Shown: piece after piece, positions 16,975 to 25,476 of the stretch
How positions within the stretch are numbered: the first letter of the stretch is position 1
Layout: each line of letters begins with the position of its first letter
Origin: an uncultured Muribaculaceae bacterium
GTDB taxonomy: Bacteria > Bacteroidota > Bacteroidia > Bacteroidales > Muribaculaceae
DNA: 64,000 nt
Direction of reading: 5' to 3'
Assembly (NCBI GenBank): GCA_910579845.1
Contig: CAJTWL010000002.1
Span: 1-64,000 of the forward strand
Translations under genes and position numbers: made by a program
Notes under the pieces: model-generated
What the model saw: the letters and a program-made list of their open reading frames with translations, nothing else
Database searches by the model: none
What the model was told of the DNA's origin: nothing

Positions 16975-18527
16975 CAGAACTCGCAAATGTTGTAGACTGG
17001 TCAAGAGCACAGTTCGCTCTGACAGCGATGTACCATTGGCTTTTCGTGCCTCTCACTATCGGATTGGCATTCATTGTCGCCATTATGGAATCCATTTATG
17101 TCCGCACGGACAATCCGCGCTGGAAAGGTATCACAAAATTCTGGATGACCCTGTTCGGCATAAACTTTGCTATCGGAATTGCGACAGGTCTTATTCTTGA
17201 ATTTGAATTCGGCACCAACTGGTCGAACTATTCATGGTTTGTGGGTGACATTTTCGGAGCCCCGCTTGCCATAGAAGGTATTTTCGCCTTTTTCCTTGAA
17301 GCCACATTCGTTGCCGTTATGTTCTTCGGATGGAACAAGGTCAGCAGGAAATTCCACCTTGTATCCACCTGGCTTGTCGCAGTCGGTGTTTCTCTTTCAG
17401 CATTATGGATTCTTGTGGCAAACGCTTGGATGCAGAACCCCGTAGGCATGGAGTTTGATCCGGCACAGATGCGCAATGTAATGTCAAACTTCACAGAAGT
17501 GGCTTTCAACTCCGTTTCGATGAACAAATTCTTCCACGCCACCACAAGCGGATGGTGTCTGGCAGGTGTATTTGTAGCAGGAGTGTCTTACTGGATGATA
17601 TGGCGCAAACGCAACACGGATGATGCACGTCTATCCATGAAGGTAGGATGCTGGGTGGGTCTTGCCGGCATATTTTTTACGATTTGGACAGGAGACGGTT
17701 CAGCAGTGGAAGTAGCGCGTGTGCAACCTATGAAACTCGCTGCAATGGAGGGTCTATACGATGGCGGCTATGGTCAGAGTCTTGTAGGATTCGGAATACT
17801 GAATCCTGACAAACAGCCCGGAGATTCCCTGCCGGCTATGTTTGCAGAGATGTCCATTCCAAAAGGTCTTTCAATTCTCGCCAATCATGATATGAACTCC
17901 TTTGTTCCCGGAATCAACGATCTGCTCAAAGGCTATGAATATGAAAAAGACGGCAGTATAATAAAAATAGAGGGGGTCGATACAAAAATAGAACGAGGCA
18001 AAGCCGCCATTGAGGCATTACGCCAATTCGGTATCGCACGTGAAAATGGAGATTCCGTTGCAATGAAAACCGCTTATACCAAATTGACAAAAGATTACGA
18101 TTGCTTCGGATATGGTTATCTCTCATCACCGGAGAAAGCTGTACCTCCTGTAGGATTGACTTTCTACGCATTCCGAATCATGGTGATGGCAGGCGGCTTT
18201 ATACTTGTATGGCTGTTTGCATCACTGCTGATGTCATATAAATATCCCAAATGGCTTGGCAACCGCTGGATATGCCTTGTCGGCATACTCTCAATCCCGG
18301 TTGTATGGATATGCAGTCAGGCAGGATGGATTGTTGCCGAGGTTGGACGTCAGCCATGGGTTATCCAGAACCTCATGCCTACGAATGCAGCAATTTCCGC
18401 TATTCCCGCATCCAATGTACAGACTACATTCTGGATCTTCGCGGCATTGTTTACAGCATTGCTCATTGCAGAAGTAAGCATCATGTTAAATTACATTTCA
18501 AAAGCATCTCAAAAACCCTTTGCATAA
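16971..18527 (+). CDS. cydA: Cytochrome bd ubiquinol oxidase subunit I
   Basis: CydA carries the three hemes and the quinol site of the high-affinity terminal oxidase, letting a nominal anaerobe remove nanomolar oxygen. The 518-residue protein has the usual hydrophobic helices, the N-terminal heme ligand region FALTAMYHWLFVPLTIG (H22), and the signature EVGRQPWVIQNLMPT near the C-terminus. ATG overlaps the DUF4492 stop (ATGA), and cydB follows after 2 bases, so all three are coupled. Confidence 0.97.
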   Translation: MTELANVVDWSRAQFALTAMYHWLFVPLTIGLAFIVAIMESIYVRTDNPRWKGITKFWMTLFGINFAIGIATGLILEFEFGTNWSNYSWFVGDIFGAPLAIEGIFAFFLEATFVAVMFFGWNKVSRKFHLVSTWLVAVGVSLSALWILVANAWMQNPVGMEFDPAQMRNVMSNFTEVAFNSVSMNKFFHATTSGWCLAGVFVAGVSYWMIWRKRNTDDARLSMKVGCWVGLAGIFFTIWTGDGSAVEVARVQPMKLAAMEGLYDGGYGQSLVGFGILNPDKQPGDSLPAMFAEMSIPKGLSILANHDMNSFVPGINDLLKGYEYEKDGSIIKIEGVDTKIERGKAAIEALRQFGIARENGDSVAMKTAYTKLTKDYDCFGYGYLSSPEKAVPPVGLTFYAFRIMVMAGGFILVWLFASLLMSYKYPKWLGNRWICLVGILSIPVVWICSQAGWIVAEVGRQPWVIQNLMPTNAAISAIPASNVQTTFWIFAALFTALLIAEVSIMLNYISKASQKPFA

Positions 18528-18529
18528 TT

Positions 18530-19609
18530 ATGAACGGATTAGAATTTCTTCAGATATACTGGTGGCTGATCATCAGCCTTATTGGTGCAATCTTGGTTTT
18601 CATGCTCTTCGTGCAAGGGGGGCAGACATTCCTTTTCTGCAAAAACCTATCTTCATATACCGACCTGATCACAGCATCGTTAGGGCGTAAATGGGAACTT
18701 ACATACACCACACTTGTACTCTTCGGAGGAGCGTTCTTTGCCTCTTTCCCGTTATTCTACTCAACAAGTTTCGGCGGAGCCTACTGGCTCTGGATGGCTA
18801 TACTTCTTAGCTTTGTAATCCAGGCTGTAAGCTATGAATACCGTCGCAAGAAAGGGAATATCTACGGTGCCGGATTCTATGAGACACTGCTTCTTCTGAA
18901 CGGTCTTTTAGGATGTACACTTCTTGGCGTAGCGGTAGGTACAATGTTCTTTGGAGCTGATTTTACTGTTTCCAAGACCAATCTTCTGAATCCCGGTCAG
19001 CCGGTGATCTCACAGTGGGGACCGTTGCACGGTCTGGAAGCGATAGCCGACTGGCGCTGTCTGCTTCTCGGTCTGGTAATACTTTTCCTCGCCCGAACAT
19101 TGGGTGCGCTATATCTGCAAAACAATGTTCACGCAGATGCCGTATTCTCTAAGAACATAAGTAAGAAAATATTGATCAACGGTCTGATATTCACAGTGCT
19201 GTTTGTGGCATTTATAGTCCTGCTTCTGACTCAGCGTCCTGAATATCTTAAAAATCTGATATCTCTCCGTTGGTTTGGAATCATGTTTGTGATAGGAGTG
19301 GTTCTTGCGCTCATCGGAGTGTATACCGGTGCATTCTCGAAATCGAGAAATGGCATCTGGTGGAGCGGATCAGGAACAATACTTGTTATCCTGTCTCTTC
19401 TGGCAGTTGCCGGATTGAACGGCAACTCATACCTCCCCTCTATGACAGATCCCGCTTCATCACTCACAATATCCAATAGCTCAAGTTCAGAATACACATT
19501 GCGCACTATGGCGTGGGTCAGCATCGCGGTTCCATTTGTAGTCGGTTACATCGCACTGGTATGGAGCAAGATGAACAAAGGCGGGACAACCGAAAAGGAT
19601 GTTCACTGA
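18530..19609 (+). CDS. cydB: Cytochrome bd ubiquinol oxidase subunit II
   Basis: CydB is the structural partner of CydA in the inner-membrane bd oxidase. The ATG at 18530 gives a 359-residue protein starting MNGLEFLQIYWWLII; an upstream extension of the frame to 18251 lies within cydA and is not real. Multiple transmembrane helices are evident, with the family stretch GAFFASFPLFYSTSFGGAYW early and a C-terminal helix before a Lys/Glu-rich tail. Two bases separate it from cydA. Confidence 0.96.
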   Translation: MNGLEFLQIYWWLIISLIGAILVFMLFVQGGQTFLFCKNLSSYTDLITASLGRKWELTYTTLVLFGGAFFASFPLFYSTSFGGAYWLWMAILLSFVIQAVSYEYRRKKGNIYGAGFYETLLLLNGLLGCTLLGVAVGTMFFGADFTVSKTNLLNPGQPVISQWGPLHGLEAIADWRCLLLGLVILFLARTLGALYLQNNVHADAVFSKNISKKILINGLIFTVLFVAFIVLLLTQRPEYLKNLISLRWFGIMFVIGVVLALIGVYTGAFSKSRNGIWWSGSGTILVILSLLAVAGLNGNSYLPSMTDPASSLTISNSSSSEYTLRTMAWVSIAVPFVVGYIALVWSKMNKGGTTEKDVH

Positions 19610-19627
19610 TATAATTTTTCCAGCTGC

Positions 19628-20143
19628 ATGTCCAAGGCAAAACTCAAAAAAGCCCTTCAGGAACTGGATCCCGAACAACTTAAAGAGGTAATATTTGAAT
19701 TATATGACCTCCGTCCCGAAGCAAAAGAGTATCTTGATTTCTGGATAGATCCCGATATAGAGAAGGAATCTGAAAAATACAGAATACGTATTTTCAGGAT
19801 CTTTTTCATATCGGAGGAAAGACCTCGCAAGAATCCTGATTTCAAGGAGCTGAAGACATTACTCAAGTATTATGCAAGTCTGGGCATAGATCCGGAGAAG
19901 CGGATTGAACTAAAATTATACACATTAGATATCTATGCAATATGGCTCTCCTCCCGTAACAAGGTTATGACGCATCAGAAACGTGTGAACACGATGCTGG
20001 AAGAGACAAAAGACTATATTGAAACGCATCAGCTCATGGAAACATACGGATTGCGTGTCCAACGAAATTCCGATGAATTCAGCCGTCTTTTCGAGCGTGG
20101 AGATAAGCGCGGCCGCCGAGGATGGCACCGCTGGCACATGTGA
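19628..20143 (+). CDS. DUF6155-like protein of unknown function
   Basis: A 171-residue, highly charged, helical cytoplasmic protein starting MSKAKLKKALQELDPEQLKEVIFELYD and ending in a basic tail (RGDKRGRRGWHRWHM). It resembles the small DUF6155 proteins in other Bacteroidetes; I make this match from memory. The gene begins 18 bases after cydB and ends just before a strong terminator, so it is probably the last gene of the cyd transcript. No catalytic motif is visible. Confidence 0.65.
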   Translation: MSKAKLKKALQELDPEQLKEVIFELYDLRPEAKEYLDFWIDPDIEKESEKYRIRIFRIFFISEERPRKNPDFKELKTLLKYYASLGIDPEKRIELKLYTLDIYAIWLSSRNKVMTHQKRVNTMLEETKDYIETHQLMETYGLRVQRNSDEFSRLFERGDKRGRRGWHRWHM

Positions 20144-20167
20144 TAAATTACATTATATAATAAAAAC

Positions 20168-20204
20168 GGTTTCCTGCAGCTTTAAAGAGCAGGAAATCTT
20201 TTTT
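20168..20204 (+). terminator. Terminator of the cyd operon
   Basis: TTTCCTGC (20170-20177) pairs with GCAGGAAA (20189-20196), followed by TCTTTTTT. It lies about 25 bases past the DUF6155-like stop. Confidence 0.88.
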
Positions 20205-20252
20205 ATTATATTGGTCGCCATTCCCATTGACACATTATCATAAAATCAAAAA

Positions 20253-20270
20253 ATATGTTTAAAAACATAT
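20253..20270. promoter_or_regulatory. Perfect 18-bp palindrome upstream of ald
   Basis: ATATGTTTAAAAACATAT is an exact inverted repeat about 95 bases upstream of the ald ATG. Its symmetry suits a dimeric regulator. No specific regulator can be named. Confidence 0.4.
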
Positions 20271-20365
20271 TATTCATCATTGGAGAAATTTTCAAACTTT
20301 TATAAATTTACGCGTCTTTATTAACGAGACAACCCGAATATATAACCTTTTAGACATATACAAAT

Positions 20366-21478
20366 ATGAAGATTGGAATTCCCAAAGAGATCAAAAACAA
20401 TGAGAACCGTGTAGGTGCAACCCCTGCAGGAGTTAAGGAACTTATATCCCACGGACATGAAGTGTATGTTCAACATACTGCCGGTGAAGGGAGCGGATTC
20501 CCTGATGAGGATTATTCAGCTGCAGGAGCTTCAATTCTTCCAACTATCGAAGATGTATATGCCACAGCAGAAATGATTATAAAGGTCAAAGAACCTATCA
20601 AACCTGAATATCCTCTTATCCGTAAAGGACAAGTGCTCTTTACTTATTTCCATTTTGCGTCCGATCTCGAACTTACAGAAGCCATGATGAAGGCTGAGGC
20701 TGTCTGTATAGCTTATGAGACAGTTACAGACAAGGATCACCGTCTGCCGCTGCTTGTTCCTATGAGTGAAGTTGCCGGAAGGATGTCAATACAGGAAGGA
20801 GCGCGTTTTCTTGAAAAGCCGCAAGGAGGACGAGGTGTTCTTCTCGGGGGCGTACCGGGTGTTAAGCCGGCAAAAGTTCTTGTACTCGGAGCCGGAGTCG
20901 TAGGACGCAACGCCGCCCTGATGGCAGCAGGACTTGGCGCCGATGTGACAATAACGGACATATCATTGCCAACACTTCGTCATTGCGCTGAGACAATGCC
21001 TAAAAATGTGAAGACTCTCTACTCTTCAAGACATAATATAGAAATGGAATTACCTACCACGGATCTGGTTATCGGTTCCGTGCTTGTGCCGGGAGCAAAG
21101 GCACCTCACCTCATCACAAAAGATATGGTCAGACTGTTGAAACCCGGAAGTGTAATGGTGGACGTGGCAGTTGACCAGGGAGGATGCTTTGAGACGACCC
21201 ATCCTACCACCCATTCTGAACCGACATATGTTGTTGACGGAGTTATTCAGTATGCTGTTGCCAACATACCCGGAGCCGTGCCCTTCACATCTACATTAGC
21301 CCTTACAAATGCGACACTTCCATATGCTTTAAGACTTGCCGATATGGGATGGATTGCAGCCTGCAAGAAAGATGCGGGACTTGCCGACGGCGTAAATATG
21401 GTTGATGGAAAAATAACCTTCAAAGGTGTATCCGAAGCTTTTGACCTCCCCTACACTCCTGTTTCGGAAGTACTCTAA
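20366..21478 (+). CDS. ald: Alanine dehydrogenase
   Basis: Ald interconverts L-alanine and pyruvate plus ammonia with NAD(H). The 370-residue length is typical. The substrate-binding and catalytic residues K75 (IIKVKEP) and H96 (FTYFHFASD) sit at the same positions as in Mycobacterium Ald. The NAD fold is at about 170 (VLVLGAGVVGRNAALMA). The C-terminal VDQGGCFETTHPTTHSEPTY segment is also characteristic. The gene is monocistronic, bounded by terminators on both sides. Confidence 0.96.
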   Translation: MKIGIPKEIKNNENRVGATPAGVKELISHGHEVYVQHTAGEGSGFPDEDYSAAGASILPTIEDVYATAEMIIKVKEPIKPEYPLIRKGQVLFTYFHFASDLELTEAMMKAEAVCIAYETVTDKDHRLPLLVPMSEVAGRMSIQEGARFLEKPQGGRGVLLGGVPGVKPAKVLVLGAGVVGRNAALMAAGLGADVTITDISLPTLRHCAETMPKNVKTLYSSRHNIEMELPTTDLVIGSVLVPGAKAPHLITKDMVRLLKPGSVMVDVAVDQGGCFETTHPTTHSEPTYVVDGVIQYAVANIPGAVPFTSTLALTNATLPYALRLADMGWIAACKKDAGLADGVNMVDGKITFKGVSEAFDLPYTPVSEVL

Positions 21479-21497
21479 TATAAGGAACTATAAAAAA

Positions 21498-21535
21498 TAC
21501 AATCGGGTGATTAAATATAAGTCACCCGATTGTAT
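21498..21535 (+). terminator. Terminator of ald
   Basis: ATACAATCGGGTGA and TCACCCGATTGTAT form a perfect 14-bp stem with an 11-base AT-rich loop, followed by TTTTTATA. Confidence 0.92.
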
Positions 21536-21665
21536 TTTTATATAGGCAACAATATGGAAATTTCACAAAAAATTAGGGAATAGATCAACTTTTTCTATCT
21601 AATACATTGTTTATTTAAACAATTATTATATTTTTACAAATTATTCACACTTAATATATTTCCTT

Positions 21666-23537
21666 ATGAAACTTTTCCAACAGTCTTTTATAAAACCACT
21701 ACTACCGGTATGTCTTTTTCTCCTATCAACCGTTGTTTCACAAGCCGATAACATAAAAATAGGCAATATATACTATTCGATCACATCTGAAACCACAGCA
21801 ATGGTAATGCCACATATAGAAGGTAATAACTTAATCTCCGACTATGAGGGCGATATTATTATTCCATCATCAATTACAACTGTAGATGGCAAGCAATATT
21901 CAGTTACCGCCATAAGTGAATCTGCCTTTGTATCTTGCGACAAGCTGACATCAGTATCACTACCCAACACCATAACTTACATTGGAGATGAGGCTTTCTC
22001 TTTTTGCCAAAGCCTGAAATCTATAGTTCTCCCTGAATCAGTAAAAGTTATTGGAAGAGGAGCATTCTTTTATGTCCCTCTCAAGCAACTCAATATACCT
22101 AAAGCCTGCACACATTTGACAATCAATACGGACATTGAATCAAAAAAATCTAATGCGGCTATGGCACTCCAAGGATTATATAACCTTGAAAACATAACCG
22201 TTTCAGAAGGCAATGAAATGTTTTCGGCACAAGACGGCATACTGGTAAGTAAAGACAAAACCATACTTTATTGGTATCCGGAGTCTCGTAAAGGTTCATT
22301 CACAACCCCGGAAAACATCAGAACCATTGGCGACAATGCGTTCACGCGTAGCAATCTGACAGAGCTCACAATTTCTCCATTTGTTGAAACCATTGCAGCA
22401 TCCGCTTTTGGATCCGCTAATTTTGAGAAACTTACATTTGCAGGTCACGCCGATGCCGGCACTCTTACAATCAAGAATATATATTGGTTGACAAACAATG
22501 GTGAATTAGGGCGAAATATCAAGAACCTGACAATAGCCAGAAATATATCTGGTGAGTATTCCAAACTTTCAACAGAGCAGCCACTCAATGTAACTGTAAG
22601 CGATGGATTTGATTATAACAACACTAATTCCGCAGTATTTCTAAGATCTATAAATCCATACACAATAGAGTACACCAACAACAGCAAAGGCGGAAGTGCA
22701 TATGATGGTGCATATTACTATTATCAAAATGATTACTATTTTCAAGATGATGAGACGGTTCTAACTCTTGCTTTATGGCCGGGACTTTCTGCAAAAGCCA
22801 ACCCTGAACTAATGCCGGGATGCAAAAGAATCGGAAGTCATGCATTCTACCAATGTACGAATGTCAAGTCCATTAATATCCCAAATTCCGTAGCATCAAT
22901 CGGAGAATATGCATTTAGCGAAACCATGATTGAATCCATCGAAATAGGTGACAATATAACTTCTATCGAGAATAACATATGCGATAACTGTTCTGCACTT
23001 AAAGAGATAAGAGTCTATGGAGCAAATATAAATCATGATGAAACTTCTTTTTCAATTCCGGAAAGAGCATTCAGCAATTGCACAGCCATTGAGAACCTAT
23101 ATATTGGTCCGAAGATAAACCATATCGGATCTTTCATGCTTTCCAAATCTAAAGTACAAAACATATACGTATCTACATCCATCCCCCCTGCCGCTACCAC
23201 TGTAGCCTGGGGGCTGACAAAGGACAATGCACAAAAATGCACACTACATGTCCCGGTCGGAAGCGTTGAAAACTATAAAAACAATAATCCCTGCAAATAT
23301 TTCAATATTGTTGAATATGATGCATCCGGTGTTGACGAAAACTCAATAAATTCAGCTGTCTCAATCACAGTTTCAGGAAACAATTTAACAATTGACAATG
23401 TATCTGAAGAAGATATTGTTGAAATATACAATATCAACGGGCAGAATGTTTATCGCGGTTGCAAAGAAACCATCTCCTTACCTAAAGGCATATACATTGT
23501 AAAAATAGGTTCATTCATACGCAAAGTCATTATATAG
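21666..23537 (+). CDS. BspA-like leucine-rich-repeat surface protein with C-terminal sorting-type domain
   Basis: A 623-residue exported protein. A signal peptide (about 1-26, ending SQA) is followed by BspA-type LRR_5 repeats whose units read like AFVSCDKLTSVSLPNTITYIGDEAF, in two blocks (about 80-260 and 385-520). The last 65 residues (IYNINGQNVYRG, then LPKGIYIVKIG) form the small beta-sandwich typical of type IX or Por secretion C-terminal domains. BspA-like proteins usually mediate adhesion. Its A/T-rich codons contrast with neighbouring genes. The TAG stop is the first codon of a TAAGTAAGT-element end. Confidence 0.88.
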   Translation: MKLFQQSFIKPLLPVCLFLLSTVVSQADNIKIGNIYYSITSETTAMVMPHIEGNNLISDYEGDIIIPSSITTVDGKQYSVTAISESAFVSCDKLTSVSLPNTITYIGDEAFSFCQSLKSIVLPESVKVIGRGAFFYVPLKQLNIPKACTHLTINTDIESKKSNAAMALQGLYNLENITVSEGNEMFSAQDGILVSKDKTILYWYPESRKGSFTTPENIRTIGDNAFTRSNLTELTISPFVETIAASAFGSANFEKLTFAGHADAGTLTIKNIYWLTNNGELGRNIKNLTIARNISGEYSKLSTEQPLNVTVSDGFDYNNTNSAVFLRSINPYTIEYTNNSKGGSAYDGAYYYYQNDYYFQDDETVLTLALWPGLSAKANPELMPGCKRIGSHAFYQCTNVKSINIPNSVASIGEYAFSETMIESIEIGDNITSIENNICDNCSALKEIRVYGANINHDETSFSIPERAFSNCTAIENLYIGPKINHIGSFMLSKSKVQNIYVSTSIPPAATTVAWGLTKDNAQKCTLHVPVGSVENYKNNNPCKYFNIVEYDASGVDENSINSAVSITVSGNNLTIDNVSEEDIVEIYNINGQNVYRGCKETISLPKGIYIVKIGSFIRKVII

Positions 23538-23570
23538 TAAGTAATAAAATTTAAACGATATATAAGTGAT
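23535..23570 (+). repeat. Solo right end of the TAAGTAAGT palindromic element
   Basis: TAGTAAGTAATAAAATTTAA then ACGATATATAAGTGAT closely matches the reverse complement of the right end of the full element at 42645-42830. It starts exactly at the stop codon of the LRR gene. Confidence 0.7.
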
Positions 23571-23591
23571 ATTCATTCCAAAACTCATAAA

Positions 23592-23633
23592 AACCGCATT
23601 CCTGAATCTGATTATACTTTCGGGAATGCGGTT
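23592..23633. terminator. Bidirectional terminator between the LRR and acyltransferase genes
   Basis: AACCGCATTCCTGAA and TTCGGGAATGCGGTT form a 15-bp stem with one mismatch. On the minus strand a run of Ts follows; it serves convergent genes on both sides. Confidence 0.88.
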
Positions 23634-23668
23634 CTCTTCTGCTTTTATGAGGCTCCCTGTACTGTCAG

Positions 23669-24826
23669 TTATCTGTTGAGGAAACCAAGCCTTGGCATAG
23701 GGAAACGAGATTTGGTCTTTCGCCACAATGTAAGTGTGCAAAGAGGCACACCGACACCGGCTATCGTATAGAGAATCCAGAAAAGGTCGCCGGGATAATC
23801 ATGAATAACCATATGACAACCTATCTGTCCGAAATCAAGATCATACCACCATATCTTGACCAGACTGACTAACTTGAACGATATGATATGGAATATAAAC
23901 ACATACAGAGTGTTCTCTCCTATGAATATGAGAAGGTCCCTGAATATGCCACACCTCTTGTCAATCTTCGCCGAGACATAGTTGACAAATATAAAGCCAG
24001 CTACTCCTGTCAACGGCAATGTTATGACATCCTGCATTTTTCCGCCATTGTTCATTCCCGAGAAGTGCATCCCGGCTGCGAAACACAAGAATACGAATAA
24101 CGGCAAAGCAAGCCACCATCTGGCAGGGATACGCTTCTCATATGAACGGAACAATACTCCCGCTCCGAAAAAGAATATTCCCCAGCCTTCTCGCCATCCC
24201 CCGTTTGGAATCACTGCTATCTTTAAATTAAACCAGATACGGAGTGCGGTGAGCGCGACCATCCCTATACAGATTGCAATAACCGCACGATTACCCTTCA
24301 ATGGCGTCTTGGCATGCATCAATTTACATAACAACAAAAAGGCGATACTCGATATCAGCAATCCACGAAAGAACCAGAACGCACCGGCCATGAACTCATC
24401 GTATCCGTTCATTCCCGTCACTATCATCAGTGCCCTTGCCAAAGCCGATCTTAAAGTATAAGGATGAGTCACACCTCCTGTCCAGTTCCCGTATGTTTCA
24501 TTAAGGATACCCAGCTCAAACCAGATATTGTGCAATATCAGGAATACAAAGCTCCATTTTATGAACGGGAAATACAACCCTTTCACACGCTTGGAAATAA
24601 ATTCCCACGGTCTGTCCAGATATTTATAATTGAAGAAATATCCGGCGGCCATAAAGAACAACGGCATATGAAACGTGTATATAAAACTTGTAAGCACTCC
24701 CGGTGCATCGGCATGCCCGATTACCATGAGAATTATAGCCAGACCTTTGGCTATGGCCATAACTGTGTTTCTTCCCGCTCCTGCTTCATGCAAAGATTCA
24801 TTTAATACAGATGTATTCACTTTCAC
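23669..24826 (-). CDS. Acyltransferase family membrane protein (Acyl_transf_3)
   Basis: A 385-residue inner-membrane protein with about ten hydrophobic helices. Near the N-terminus it has the family signature KGLAIILMVIGHAD with the conserved His, then FIYTFHMPLFFMAAGYFF. Such enzymes add acetyl or other acyl groups to surface or extracellular sugars. It starts with GTG at 24826, and this GTGA overlaps the TGA stop of luxS, so translation is coupled. The substrate is unknown; a link between luxS and this enzyme is suggested only by overlap. Confidence 0.88.
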   Translation of the reverse strand: MKVNTSVLNESLHEAGAGRNTVMAIAKGLAIILMVIGHADAPGVLTSFIYTFHMPLFFMAAGYFFNYKYLDRPWEFISKRVKGLYFPFIKWSFVFLILHNIWFELGILNETYGNWTGGVTHPYTLRSALARALMIVTGMNGYDEFMAGAFWFFRGLLISSIAFLLLCKLMHAKTPLKGNRAVIAICIGMVALTALRIWFNLKIAVIPNGGWREGWGIFFFGAGVLFRSYEKRIPARWWLALPLFVFLCFAAGMHFSGMNNGGKMQDVITLPLTGVAGFIFVNYVSAKIDKRCGIFRDLLIFIGENTLYVFIFHIISFKLVSLVKIWWYDLDFGQIGCHMVIHDYPGDLFWILYTIAGVGVPLCTLTLWRKTKSRFPMPRLGFLNR

Positions 24827-25305
24827 TCCGGATAATTTAAATTCTCTTGTTCAGGAGCAGCCAATACCTCGGCAAGATAAACACCTGCCAATCTCTTTGC
24901 CTCTGCAAGATCCATAAAAGAATAATTTCCACAATCCTTTGGAGTCGCCCCCGGTACCGTACCTTCGAATCCGTATACAAATTCCATAGTCTCACGAATC
25001 AAAGGCAGAACATCTTCACTTGAATAATCGCCTGAAAGAAGCAGATAATTGCCGGTACAGCATCCCATTGGTCCCCAATAGACTATCCTGTCGCTCCAAA
25101 CCGGATGATTACGAAGAAAGGTGGCCGCCAGATGCTCCATCGCATGTAACGCATCGGGAGCAGCTGCAGGTTCACGATTCGGACGTGTCATTCTGATATC
25201 GAATGTCGTTATTATATCCCCTTTGGGTGTTGTATCTTTACGCGATACAAATATACCCCGCTCAAGCCGGTTATGGTCTATTGTAAAACTCGCTATTTTT
25301 TTCAT
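24823..25305 (-). CDS. luxS: S-ribosylhomocysteine lyase LuxS
   Basis: LuxS cleaves S-ribosylhomocysteine to homocysteine and DPD, the precursor of the AI-2 signal, in the activated methyl cycle. The 160-residue protein has metal ligands H54 and H58 in HAMEH, base E57, catalytic C83 in GPMGCCTGNY, and metal ligand C125 in PKDCGNYSF. These correspond to the Bacillus LuxS residues. A promoter-like TAATTTTG (plus-strand CAAAATTA, 25336-25343) lies about 30 bases upstream. Confidence 0.96.
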   Translation of the reverse strand: MKKIASFTIDHNRLERGIFVSRKDTTPKGDIITTFDIRMTRPNREPAAAPDALHAMEHLAATFLRNHPVWSDRIVYWGPMGCCTGNYLLLSGDYSSEDVLPLIRETMEFVYGFEGTVPGATPKDCGNYSFMDLAEAKRLAGVYLAEVLAAPEQENLNYPE

Positions 25306-25433
25306 TGATGCTATTCAGAATATATTTTATTTATACAAAATTACTAAATTAATAATAATGCTGAAATAAGAATAAATAATCAATATTCATTTTGATTTGT
25401 TATATAAGAAATTGAATCGCCAGAGTATCAACA

Positions 25434-25462
25434 GATCCTTGTCTTTTCAATAAACAAGGATC
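25434..25462 (+). promoter_or_regulatory. Hairpin in the 5' leader of the porin gene
   Basis: GATCCTTGT (25434-25442) and ACAAGGATC (25454-25462) are perfectly complementary around an 11-base loop. The stem ends 14 bases before the ATG at 25477, so it could shield the start region or act as an attenuator. Confidence 0.6.
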
Positions 25463-25476
25463 CAATATAATATATT

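Noticed and set aside
18251..18529. 93-codon N-terminal extension of cydB
   Set aside because: It lies in another frame of cydA; the ATG at 18530 gives the normal CydB N-terminus.
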